This document shows positions 5,238 through 12,062 of a stretch of DNA of 13,432 bases, piece after piece. Both the position numbers and the translations under genes were made by a program. Under the pieces are notes generated by a model. That model did not search any database and had not been told where the DNA came from. It saw only the letters and a list, made by a program, of their open reading frames with translations. How positions within the stretch are numbered: position 1 is the first letter of the stretch; each line of letters opens with the position of its first letter. Source of the DNA: an uncultured Gammaproteobacteria bacterium (lineage in GTDB: Bacteria; Pseudomonadota; Gammaproteobacteria; Coxiellales; Coxiellaceae). Where the stretch lies: positions 1 through 13,432 of the forward strand of contig CAIQCE010000298.1 of the NCBI GenBank assembly GCA_903870185.1, written 5' to 3'.

Positions 5238-6653
5238 ATGCGAAGCATTATTTGGTTTCGAGAAGATTTACGCATTCATGACAATATGGCCTTATATCAC
5301 GCATGTGCTCACTCTCAAAATGGTGTAATAGGAGTTTTCATACTCGACACCCAAATGTGGCAGCAACACCAAATAGCTGCCTGCAGAGTCGAATTTATTT
5401 TACGAGGCCTTAAAAAATTAAGCACTGATTTAGCTCAGCTCAATATCCCTCTTCTTTTGATTGAAAAAAAATCAACATCTTCTATTTCTGCTGTAATTCA
5501 CAAACTTTTAATTCAACATGAAGCGCATGCCTTATATTTTAATAAACAATATGAATTCGATGAGTTAAAACGAGATACTTCACTATGTGAATATTTTCAA
5601 ATCAATAACATTGAGTGCCATACTTTTGATGATCAATTAATTTTAACTCCTGGCAGCATCCGAACACAGCAAGGCGATTACTTTAAAGTCTTCACTGCTT
5701 TTAAGAGAGCCTGGATTAGAACTTATATGGAAATGGGTGGCATTAAAATTCTAACCCCTCCTAAAACCCAAAAAAATCTGAAAATTGAATCCTCAGAAAT
5801 TCCCAATGCAATCCCTAGCGTTAACTCCAGCATCGATTCCAAGTTATGGCCTGCTGGAGAAAATGAGGCCTCTAGCCGTCTTGACAAATTTATAAATGAA
5901 GCCATATTGGATTATGATTCTCAACGTGATTTCCCAGCCATTCCCGGAACCAGCCGCCTATCACCCTATTTATCGACAGGCATGATTTCAGCACGACAAT
6001 GTTTTCAAGCAGCGCTTCATGAAAATAATGACCAACTAGACTCTGGAAATAAAGGAGCCTTAACCTGGATGGGCGAGCTCATTTGGCGAGAATTTTATAA
6101 AACTATTTTAATATCAACACCTCGCATCTCAATGAACCAAGCTTATCAAATTCACACTGATAAAATTGAGTGGGATTTTAATCAAAACCAATTCAATGCT
6201 TGGAAAGAAGGGATGACAGGTTACCCATTGATAGATGCTGCAATGCGTCAATTAAAGCAAACCGGCTGGATGCACAATCGATTGAGGATGGTCACTGCAA
6301 TGTTTCTAGTCAAAAATTTATTTTTTGATTGGCGATTAGGTGAAAGCTATTTCATCTCCCAACTTATTGACGGAGATTTAGCAGCTAACAATGGTGGCTG
6401 GCAATGGTGTGCATCCACAGGAACAGACGCAGCCCCATATTTTCGAATTTTCAACCCTATCAATCAAAGCAAACGGTTTGATCCAGAAGGCACTTTCATT
6501 CGTCATTACTGCCCTGAGCTAGTGAATTGTAATTCAAAAACGATCCATGAGCCTCATAAAAATATCTCTACCTTAATGAATTACCCGAAACCTATTATTG
6601 AATTAAATGAAAAGCGCCTTAGGGTTTTAGAAGCTTACAAAAAAGCCCACTAA
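5238..6653 (+). CDS. phrB: Deoxyribodipyrimidine photolyase, class I CPD type
   Basis: This flavoenzyme uses blue/near-UV light to split cyclobutane pyrimidine dimers. The 471 residues match E. coli PhrB (472). The N-terminal alpha/beta antenna domain starts IIWFREDLRIHDN (4-16). The FAD domain has WMGELIWREFY (277-287), TGYPLIDAAMRQL (327-339), GWMHNRLRM (343-351), DWRLGE (364-369) and NNGGWQWCASTGTDAAPY (384-401). With a constant offset of 6 from E. coli, the electron-transfer tryptophans W306/W359/W382 correspond to W312/W365/W388, and the lesion-contact residues E274/W277 to E280/W283. All are intact, so activity is likely. It follows the transporter by 18 nt with no clear promoter or strong ribosome binding site, suggesting one transcript. 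A cryptochrome or (6-4) photolyase is less likely given the class I CPD motifs. Confidence 0.93.
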   Translation: MRSIIWFREDLRIHDNMALYHACAHSQNGVIGVFILDTQMWQQHQIAACRVEFILRGLKKLSTDLAQLNIPLLLIEKKSTSSISAVIHKLLIQHEAHALYFNKQYEFDELKRDTSLCEYFQINNIECHTFDDQLILTPGSIRTQQGDYFKVFTAFKRAWIRTYMEMGGIKILTPPKTQKNLKIESSEIPNAIPSVNSSIDSKLWPAGENEASSRLDKFINEAILDYDSQRDFPAIPGTSRLSPYLSTGMISARQCFQAALHENNDQLDSGNKGALTWMGELIWREFYKTILISTPRISMNQAYQIHTDKIEWDFNQNQFNAWKEGMTGYPLIDAAMRQLKQTGWMHNRLRMVTAMFLVKNLFFDWRLGESYFISQLIDGDLAANNGGWQWCASTGTDAAPYFRIFNPINQSKRFDPEGTFIRHYCPELVNCNSKTIHEPHKNISTLMNYPKPIIELNEKRLRVLEAYKKAH

Positions 6654-6671
6654 CAGTTTCAGTCTATTTTT

Positions 6672-6715
6672 GAATATATTAGAGTGGATATTGGAATATA
6701 TAGCATGGATATGCT
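6672..6715. repeat. Imperfect 22-bp tandem duplication
   Basis: GAATATAT-TAGAG-TGGATAT (from 6672) is followed at once by GAATATAT-AGCA-TGGATAT (from 6694). It lies in the 109-base convergent gap between photolyase and the PH-domain gene (6654-6762). That gap otherwise holds short AT-rich inverted repeats but no clear terminator hairpin with a T-run. Confidence 0.45.
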
Positions 6716-6762
6716 GTAAATTATGACATAGGCATGCTACATTTTACATCATTTTTAGATCA

Positions 6763-7254
6763 TTACTTCTGACTCAAAGCAATTTGCGCCTGAACTAATT
6801 TTCTAAATTCCATAGGACGTGGCACATTATAAAATGGATCATGGCTGCCGCCAGTTCCTCGAATTGAAACAGACCCATAATCAAAAATACGACCCAAAAT
6901 ACCTTGATCGACTTGAATACTTTCGATTCGCTTTAGCATTAATTCTAAAGTATCGCGACGAATGAACCCCACCTTCATGATAATTCGCTGATCGGTGATT
7001 CCATATTCAGAAGTAGTAAAACGAACATAACCAGCGATCGCTTGAAAAATGGAAAATAGAAATAATCCAATATTAATAATTTTTACAAAATCAAAACCAA
7101 AAAAATAACTATTAGGCAGAATACTATCACCCATTATGAAAAATAACAAAAACACAAAGAATGTAGAAATCGCGCGAGAAAATACAATCCAGTGAGGACC
7201 TGTCATATAAATAATTTTTTCATTTTCTAGCAATGTATGTTTAATGTAGCTCAT
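6763..7254 (-). CDS. PH domain-containing membrane protein (bPH2/YdbS-like)
   Basis: A 163-residue protein with two hydrophobic helices (about 22-41 and 55-77) and a C-terminal bacterial pleckstrin-homology fold of the bPH2 (former DUF304) type: TTSEYGITDQRIIMKVGFIRR (80-100), LELMLKRIESIQVDQGILGRI (103-123), DYGSVSIRG (125-133) and an ending amphipathic helix (EFRKLVQAQ). This 'YxITxxRii...G...r....v.l..I.sv.v.qs...RifgyGtv.i.g' pattern is characteristic. Function is unknown; such proteins sit in the inner membrane with the PH fold on one face, and the family has been linked loosely to envelope stress. The start has a strong AAGGAG 7 nt upstream. It lies 23 nt behind parC on the same strand, so it is probably co-transcribed with it. 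Confidence 0.85.
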   Translation of the reverse strand: MSYIKHTLLENEKIIYMTGPHWIVFSRAISTFFVFLLFFIMGDSILPNSYFFGFDFVKIINIGLFLFSIFQAIAGYVRFTTSEYGITDQRIIMKVGFIRRDTLELMLKRIESIQVDQGILGRIFDYGSVSIRGTGGSHDPFYNVPRPMEFRKLVQAQIALSQK

Positions 7255-7277
7255 CAGATTTCTCCTTTAGTCCTTAA

Positions 7278-9530
7278 CTATATCGCTTCAATTGAATCGA
7301 CCGTTCGAAATCCTCGAGGTAATAAACTACCCCTTCGACCTCGCTCTCCTTGAAAATTCACCAAATCTTTCGGGCTTAAATTTAAATTTCTTTTGCCTGA
7401 GTAAAGCACTACATTGGAATTCTCATTTAACAAACAAAGATCCACGCAAACTTCTTCACGTGATTTTAATTTAGCTCCTGGAATTCCAATGATCTTATTG
7501 CCTTTCCCTCGCGGCAACTGAGGCAGACAACCCACAGGGAATGACAATAAATAACCGGCACTCGTCAGTGTAACCAGATATTGCGACTCCGAATCTTGCA
7601 CTCGACGAGGGCTCAAAACCTTTGCGCCAACTGATAATTTTAATACCGCTTTTCCCGCTTTATTTTTGCAATATAAATTTTCGAGCTGAGTCAAAAATCC
7701 ATAGCCGAAATCTGACGCAAGCAAATATAGATCTTGATCAGCACCCATCATCACACCTACAAACTCTGCTCCAGGTGCTGGCTTAAACCATTTTGCGAGA
7801 GGCTCACCTTGTCCTCGAGCGGAAGGCAATAAATGAGCTGCGACACTATAACTTCTACCCGTGGAATCTAAAAACACCACTGGATCAATGCTTCTACCGC
7901 TGACTTGTGCCAAAAATTCATCGCCCGCTTTATAACTTAAAGTCGAGCCGTCTACTTCATTCCCCTTTCCTGCTCGGACCCATCCTTGCTTCGATAGAAC
8001 AATAGTGACAGGCTCAGAGACTACCAATTCTTCTTCACGCATAGCCTGTGCTTCTGCTCTCTTCACGATAGGAGATCGACGTGCATCACCATAATCCATC
8101 ATGTCTTGCAGCAATTCATTTTTAATAAGTTTCTTCAAATGTTTTTCCGAGCTTAACAATAATTCAAGCTCTTTTTGTTCCTGAGCTAGCGCATCTTGTT
8201 CTTCTCGAATTTTTACTTCTTCTAGTTTAGCCAATTGACGTAATTTTATTTCTAAAATAGATTCAGCTTGAGTTTCTGTTAATTTAAATTTCTGAATTAA
8301 CGCAATCTTAGGTTTATCTTCAGTTCGAATAATATGAATCACTTCATCTAAATTAAGATAAGCGATCAATAATCCTTCTAAAATATGCAACCGGTCTTGA
8401 ACAGCTTCTAAACGATAACGAAGACGTTTTTCAACCGTGCTAGTTCTGAACATCAGCCATTCAGTTAAAATGGTCAGTAAATTTTTAACTTGTGGCCGAC
8501 CATTCAAACCAATTATATTAAGATTGACTCTGTAGGTACGTTCTAAATCAGTAGTCGCAAATAAATGCGCCATCAGTGGCTCGATTTCAATTCGATTAGA
8601 CTTAGGCGTAACAACCAGACGCGTAGGATTTTCATGATCCGATTCATCACGAAGATCGCTCACTGAAGGCAGCTTTTTAGCTATCATTTGTTGCGCAATT
8701 TGCTCTAAGATTTTGGCACCTGAAACCTGGTGAGGCAGGGCGGTGATTACCACATCTCCATTTTCGATATGGTAAACAGCTCTCATACGAATACTGCCAT
8801 TCCCTGATCGATACATCTCCATAATATCTTCGGGTGAGCTAATAATCTCAGCTTCGGTTGGATAATCAGGGCCCTTAATAAACTCAGTAATCGCATTTAA
8901 ATCGGCTTTAGGATGCTCCAATAAATAAATGCAAGCCTGGGTAACTTCTTTAAGATTATGAGGAGGAATATCAGTCGCCATTCCCACTGCAATACCTGAA
9001 GCGCCATTCAAAATAATATTCGGGAGACGTGCAGGCAATAAAGCAGGTTCTTTTAAAGTGCCATCAAAATTGGGGTTCCAATCTACAGTTCCTTGCTGTA
9101 ACTCTGCCAATAGCACCTGAGCATAAGGTGCCAATCGTGATTCTGTATAACGCATTGCGGCAAATGATTTAGGGTCATCTGCACTCCCCCAGTTTCCTTG
9201 TCCATCTACGAAGGTGTATCGATAAGCAAAGGATTGCGCCATCAACACCATCGCTTCGTAACAGGCACTATCTCCATGAGGATGAAACTTACCTAAGACA
9301 TCACCAATCGTACGAGCTGATTTTTTATATTTGGCTGTTGATTTTAAACCGAGCTCAGACATGGCATAGATGATTCGACGTTGAACAGGTTTTAAACCAT
9401 CACCGATATGAGGCAAGGCCCGATCCAAAATTACATACATCGAATAGTCGAGGTAGGCTTTCTCAGTGAAAACTTGTAAAGGTTGCTGTTCTATTACGGC
9501 TACGGTGGGTTTAACTGTTTTTTGACTCAT
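7278..9530 (-). CDS. parC: DNA topoisomerase IV subunit A
   Basis: ParC is the DNA-breaking subunit of topoisomerase IV, which unlinks daughter chromosomes together with ParE. The 750 residues equal E. coli ParC (752). Visible features: DYSMYVILDRALPHIGDGLKPVQRR (28-52), the quinolone-determining region KFHPHGDSACYEAM (81-94), and catalytic Y128 in AAMRYTESRL. Residues S88 and E92 correspond to E. coli S80 and E84, so the common quinolone-resistance substitutions are absent. The coiled-coil gate spans about 380-480 (KRLRYRLEAV...LEEVKIREEQDAL). The C-terminal beta-pinwheel follows, with sequence closer to ParC than to GyrA; no GyrA-box (QRRGGKG) is seen, the nearest being a QGERGRRG stretch near the end. 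parE is not in the window. A -10 box at 9575-9580 suggests a leader of about 37 nt. Confidence 0.95.
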   Translation of the reverse strand: MSQKTVKPTVAVIEQQPLQVFTEKAYLDYSMYVILDRALPHIGDGLKPVQRRIIYAMSELGLKSTAKYKKSARTIGDVLGKFHPHGDSACYEAMVLMAQSFAYRYTFVDGQGNWGSADDPKSFAAMRYTESRLAPYAQVLLAELQQGTVDWNPNFDGTLKEPALLPARLPNIILNGASGIAVGMATDIPPHNLKEVTQACIYLLEHPKADLNAITEFIKGPDYPTEAEIISSPEDIMEMYRSGNGSIRMRAVYHIENGDVVITALPHQVSGAKILEQIAQQMIAKKLPSVSDLRDESDHENPTRLVVTPKSNRIEIEPLMAHLFATTDLERTYRVNLNIIGLNGRPQVKNLLTILTEWLMFRTSTVEKRLRYRLEAVQDRLHILEGLLIAYLNLDEVIHIIRTEDKPKIALIQKFKLTETQAESILEIKLRQLAKLEEVKIREEQDALAQEQKELELLLSSEKHLKKLIKNELLQDMMDYGDARRSPIVKRAEAQAMREEELVVSEPVTIVLSKQGWVRAGKGNEVDGSTLSYKAGDEFLAQVSGRSIDPVVFLDSTGRSYSVAAHLLPSARGQGEPLAKWFKPAPGAEFVGVMMGADQDLYLLASDFGYGFLTQLENLYCKNKAGKAVLKLSVGAKVLSPRRVQDSESQYLVTLTSAGYLLSFPVGCLPQLPRGKGNKIIGIPGAKLKSREEVCVDLCLLNENSNVVLYSGKRNLNLSPKDLVNFQGERGRRGSLLPRGFRTVDSIEAI

Positions 9531-9542
9531 AAATTATCCATG

Positions 9543-9605
9543 GGTGCCTGGCACCTTAATCCCTAAAATTTGCTATTATAAATCACGAAGGTGGTACCTG
9601 GCATC
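9543..9605. repeat. Two copies of a GGTGCCTGGCACC-type palindromic repeat in the parC-coq7 gap
   Basis: GGTGCCTGGCACC (9543-9555) is a perfect 13-bp odd palindrome. A second, diverged copy, GGTACCTGGCATC, lies at 9593-9605 in direct orientation, differing at 2 of 13 positions. Both sit in the 99-base divergent gap and bracket the shared -10 region. Sequences of this kind recur between genes in several proteobacteria as far as I recall; whether they are regulatory or mobile is unclear. Confidence 0.6.
9574..9580. promoter_or_regulatory. Symmetric -10 region between parC and coq7
   Basis: TATTATA reads as TATTAT on + (with a TGC extension at 9571-9573) and as perfect TATAAT on - (9575-9580). 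It could serve as -10 for both coq7 and parC. No strong -35 is seen on either side. Confidence 0.45.
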
Positions 9606-9615
9606 AACTATCGAG

Positions 9616-9621
9616 TATAAT
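9616..9621 (+). promoter_or_regulatory. Second possible coq7 -10 box
   Basis: A perfect TATAAT ends 8 nt before the coq7 ATG at 9630. If used, the transcript would begin at about 9628 and be essentially leaderless. No ribosome binding site precedes the ATG, which fits. The -35 is poor. Confidence 0.35.
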
Positions 9622-9629
9622 CTTTGCTT

Positions 9630-10271
9630 ATGAAACCACGTCAATATTCACTAATCGATAAATTCTTGATTCAGCTCGATGAAGGGCTCCAGACTTTATC
9701 GGCTGAAAGCCCGAAAGCTCGCCCCAATCCTGCCGACCCTTTGTCTGAAACTTCGCTAAATTCAGAAGAACTAAACCATAGCGCAGGCTTAATGAGGGTT
9801 AATCATACAGGTGAGGTTTGTGCCCAAGCCCTTTATCGGGGTCAACTCCAATGGGCCCGCACACCGGCTGTGCGTGAAACCTTAAAACAAGCAGCCATCG
9901 AAGAAACGGATCATCTGGCCTGGTGCCATGAACGTCTCAAAGAACTTCAAAGCCACCGAAGCTATTTAAATCCCTTTTGGTACTGGAGCTCATTTATGAT
10001 CGGCATGATCGCTGCCGCTGCAGGCGACCGATGGAGCCTAGGGTTTGTAGAAGAGACCGAGGCTCAAGTAGGAAGACATCTACAAAAGCATCTGTCTGAA
10101 TTACCCACCCGAGATCAAAAAAGTCGGGCTATCGTCCAAGAGATGCAGCAAGATGAAGAACAGCATCGACAAATGGCTCTGGACAAAGGAGCAGTTTCTT
10201 TGCCTCGTGGTATTCAAACTTTAATGAGAGTGATGTCTAAGGTGATGACTTTTACGGCTTATCGGCTGTGA
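9630..10271 (+). CDS. coq7: 2-polyprenyl-3-methyl-6-methoxy-1,4-benzoquinone monooxygenase (Coq7)
   Basis: Coq7 is the membrane-associated diiron hydroxylase that adds the C6 hydroxyl in ubiquinone synthesis; many gammaproteobacteria use it in place of flavin-dependent UbiF. The 213-residue protein has the ferritin-like ligand set: E62 in HTGEVCAQALYRGQ, E92 and H95 in EETDH, E144 in EETEAQVGRH, and E176 and H179 in DEEQH. The region 114-140 (NPFWYWSSFMIGMIAAAAGDRW) is hydrophobic and would face the membrane. The ATG at 9630 (MKPRQYS) is preferred; an in-frame TTG at 9624 would add only two residues. No ribosome binding site is seen, so translation may be leaderless. It is divergent from parC and stands alone on its strand, away from other ubi genes. 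Confidence 0.93.
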   Translation: MKPRQYSLIDKFLIQLDEGLQTLSAESPKARPNPADPLSETSLNSEELNHSAGLMRVNHTGEVCAQALYRGQLQWARTPAVRETLKQAAIEETDHLAWCHERLKELQSHRSYLNPFWYWSSFMIGMIAAAAGDRWSLGFVEETEAQVGRHLQKHLSELPTRDQKSRAIVQEMQQDEEQHRQMALDKGAVSLPRGIQTLMRVMSKVMTFTAYRL

Positions 10272-10273
10272 AG

Positions 10274-10305
10274 TTAAGGGGTCGATGCAAGTCCTGACCC
10301 CTTAA
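10274..10305. repeat. Perfect 10-bp stem palindrome after coq7 (terminator-like, no T-run)
   Basis: TTAAGGGGTC (10274-10283) and GACCCCTTAA (10296-10305) are exact inverted repeats around a 12-nt loop, starting 3 nt after the coq7 stop. A stem this GC-rich could halt transcription from coq7 and, on the other strand, from the VOC gene, but no T-run follows. The GGGGTCAGGAC-type arm also resembles palindromes associated with REP-type tyrosine transposases. I cannot decide between terminator and repeat remnant. Confidence 0.5.
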
Positions 10306-10340
10306 GATATCTGCTTCTCTAAAAAAGAATATGTTAATTT

Positions 10341-10373
10341 GTTAGGCCGCGCTAACGCTTGGCACTAACCTAC
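10341..10373. repeat. REP-like palindrome related to 2329-2430
   Basis: GTTAGGCCGCGCTAACGCTTGG followed by CACTAACCTAC is a single palindromic unit. Its second half, CGCTTGGCACTAACCTAC, matches the right end of the 2329-2430 element at all but one position. It overlaps the last three codons and the stop of the VOC gene. Confidence 0.65.
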
Positions 10374-10784
10374 GTTTAAAATAGTTGCAACATTTGAAGC
10401 CAACGGCGGATGATAAATCATCTGCACCACAGTCCCATCGGGATCTTCACAATAAAAACTGCGCGCACCGTCTCGATGAGTTTTAGGAACCGCTAAAATT
10501 TTCACTGATTCCGATTTTAAAAATTCATGCCACTGATCCACTTCATCCATGCTATCTAAAATAAATCCGATGTGACCTAAGCGCTGAAAGCCGCTGATGG
10601 CTTCACCCGGCTTAATGCGGTGCAATGCTAAATTATCATTACCTGAAGTCAAATAAATATTATCAGGATCTGGCTGCCATTCAATTTTCATACCTAATAA
10701 ACGAGTATAAAAATCGCTGCAAGCTTCTAACCCATCAACGGATAATGCAACGTGCCTTAATCCTGAAGTTTTGAGTGTATTCAT
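10365..10784 (-). CDS. VOC-fold (glyoxalase/bleomycin resistance/dioxygenase superfamily) protein
   Basis: A 139-residue protein with the paired beta-alpha-beta-beta-beta modules of the vicinal oxygen chelate fold: LRHVALSVDGLEACSDFYTRLLG (9-31) and LGHIGFILDSMDEVDQWHEFL (69-89), closing with SFYCEDPDGTVVQMIYHP (109-126). Candidate metal ligands are H11, H55 and H71; the fourth position, usually Glu in 'DPdGn.iEl', is Q121. It could therefore bind metal with an altered set or have lost catalysis. The reaction is not recognisable: it is shorter than typical GloA pairs and lacks other diagnostic residues. Its ATG overlaps the trpG/pabA stop (ATGA), so it is translationally coupled as the last gene of the djlA-rpe-trpG operon. 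The final residues NVG and the TAG lie in a palindromic repeat, suggesting the C-terminus was altered by repeat insertion. Confidence 0.82.
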   Translation of the reverse strand: MNTLKTSGLRHVALSVDGLEACSDFYTRLLGMKIEWQPDPDNIYLTSGNDNLALHRIKPGEAISGFQRLGHIGFILDSMDEVDQWHEFLKSESVKILAVPKTHRDGARSFYCEDPDGTVVQMIYHPPLASNVATILNVG

Positions 10785-11368
10785 GAATTTTTTCCTGATA
10801 AAAAATTTTTCAACAATTGATGCCCGTGCTCAGTCAATATTGATTCTGGATGAAACTGTACACCGTATAAAGGCCAGTGTCGATGCTCCAACGCCATGAT
10901 TTCTTTCTCAGGATAATCAGCGTCGCTGGTCCAAGCAGTAACCGCCAATTCTGGAGGCAATGAATCGGGATCTACGATTAAAGAATGATAGCGAGTCACT
11001 TGAAATGAGCTAGGTAAATTTTGAAATAATACAGAGTTCTTATGTTGAACTTGAGAAACTTTCCCATGCATAATTCTTCCTGCTCTAATGACCTTGGCAC
11101 CCAATACTTCAGCAATCGCCTGATGGCCTAAACAGACTCCTAAGATAGGTAATTGTCCTACTAATTTTTTCAATATTTCAATCGAAATACCTGAGTCTTT
11201 TGGAGAGCCAGGACCCGGTGAAATGACAATTTGAGCAGGCTTTAAAACTTCAATTTGAGCCAAAGTAATTTGATCATTTCGATAAACTTGAACCTCAACT
11301 CCTAGCTCTAAAAAATACTGAACCAAATTATAGGTAAATGAATCATAATTATCGATCATCAATAACAT
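10781..11368 (-). CDS. trpG: Anthranilate / aminodeoxychorismate synthase glutaminase component (TrpG/PabA)
   Basis: A class I glutamine amidotransferase that releases ammonia from glutamine for a chorismate-using partner (TrpE for tryptophan or PabB for folate). The 195 residues begin with MLLMIDNYDSFTYNLVQYF, the shared TrpG/PabA N-terminus. The oxyanion segment is SPGPGSP (50-56). The catalytic triad is C79 (GVCLGHQ), H173 and E175 (QFHPES). All are intact. TrpG and PabA cannot be separated by sequence alone, and one subunit often serves both partners. The context rpe-trpG recalls the pseudomonad order rpe-gph-trpE-trpG, but gph and trpE are missing here, so the partner is encoded elsewhere. 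It starts 9 nt after rpe and its stop overlaps the VOC gene start. Confidence 0.9.
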   Translation of the reverse strand: MLLMIDNYDSFTYNLVQYFLELGVEVQVYRNDQITLAQIEVLKPAQIVISPGPGSPKDSGISIEILKKLVGQLPILGVCLGHQAIAEVLGAKVIRAGRIMHGKVSQVQHKNSVLFQNLPSSFQVTRYHSLIVDPDSLPPELAVTAWTSDADYPEKEIMALEHRHWPLYGVQFHPESILTEHGHQLLKNFLSGKNS

Positions 11369-11377
11369 GGCGACCCA

Positions 11378-12052
11378 TTACCACATATTAGAAGAATGAA
11401 TTTCATCTCGAAGTGATTGGATCGTCCTAGTGTAATCGGGAGTTCCAAATAACCCTGACCCTACTACAAAAAAATTGGCTCCTGCTTCAGCAACATTTTT
11501 AATATTATTCACTTTAATACCACCATCCACACCCAATAATGTGGATGAACCTGCTTCCTGAATCAAGGCTCGAGTCGCTTTAATTTTATCGATGGAAGCC
11601 TCTATAAAAGCTTGGCCTCCAAATCCAGGATAAACTGACATAATTAAAATCATGTCTAGATCTCGAATGAGCTCTAAATTCATCGGAAGTGATTCATCTG
11701 GATTGATTGCAAGCCCTGCTTTCATTCCCGCCAAACGAATTTTATCTAAAGTATTTTGAAGATTAGGGGCTGTTTCTGCATGAAAGGTAATCAAGTTTGC
11801 ACCTGCTTTTGCAAAAACGTCGATATAGGGATCTGGATTATCGACCATCAGATGCACATCGATAGGAGCTGTAATATTGGCTCGGCGGAGTGCTTCACAG
11901 ACCACTGATCCAAAACTTAAATTGGGGACAAAGTGGTGGTCCATCACATCAAAGTGGATCATATCTGAGCCTGCGTCAATGGCATCTTGAGTTTCATCCG
12001 CTAAATAACCAAAATCAGCTGATAGTATTGAGGCAGATATTATTGAATTCAT
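11378..12052 (-). CDS. rpe: Ribulose-phosphate 3-epimerase
   Basis: Rpe interconverts ribulose-5-phosphate and xylulose-5-phosphate in the non-oxidative pentose phosphate pathway. The 224-residue TIM barrel carries all expected residues: S8 in SASILSADF, metal ligands H33 and D35 (IHFDVMDHHFVPN), H67 (DVHLMV), and the catalytic/metal D176 (LGVDGGI), with the phosphate-binding GFGGQAF (143-149) and VVGSGLF region. Length equals E. coli Rpe (225). The ATG has a strong AAGGAG about 7 nt upstream; that ribosome binding site abuts the djlA TAA, only 10 nt separating the genes. trpG follows after 9 nt, so rpe is the second gene of a - strand operon read from djlA. Confidence 0.96.
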   Translation of the reverse strand: MNSIISASILSADFGYLADETQDAIDAGSDMIHFDVMDHHFVPNLSFGSVVCEALRRANITAPIDVHLMVDNPDPYIDVFAKAGANLITFHAETAPNLQNTLDKIRLAGMKAGLAINPDESLPMNLELIRDLDMILIMSVYPGFGGQAFIEASIDKIKATRALIQEAGSSTLLGVDGGIKVNNIKNVAEAGANFFVVGSGLFGTPDYTRTIQSLRDEIHSSNMW

Positions 12053-12062
12053 TCATTTCTCC

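Noticed and set aside
4646..5905. - strand frames inside the transporter (4646-4855) and the photolyase (5723-5905)
   Set aside because: Antisense shadows of well-supported genes; no ribosome binding sites.
6654..6762. Intrinsic terminator between photolyase and the PH-domain gene
   Set aside because: Only weak AT-rich inverted repeats; no GC stem followed by T residues.
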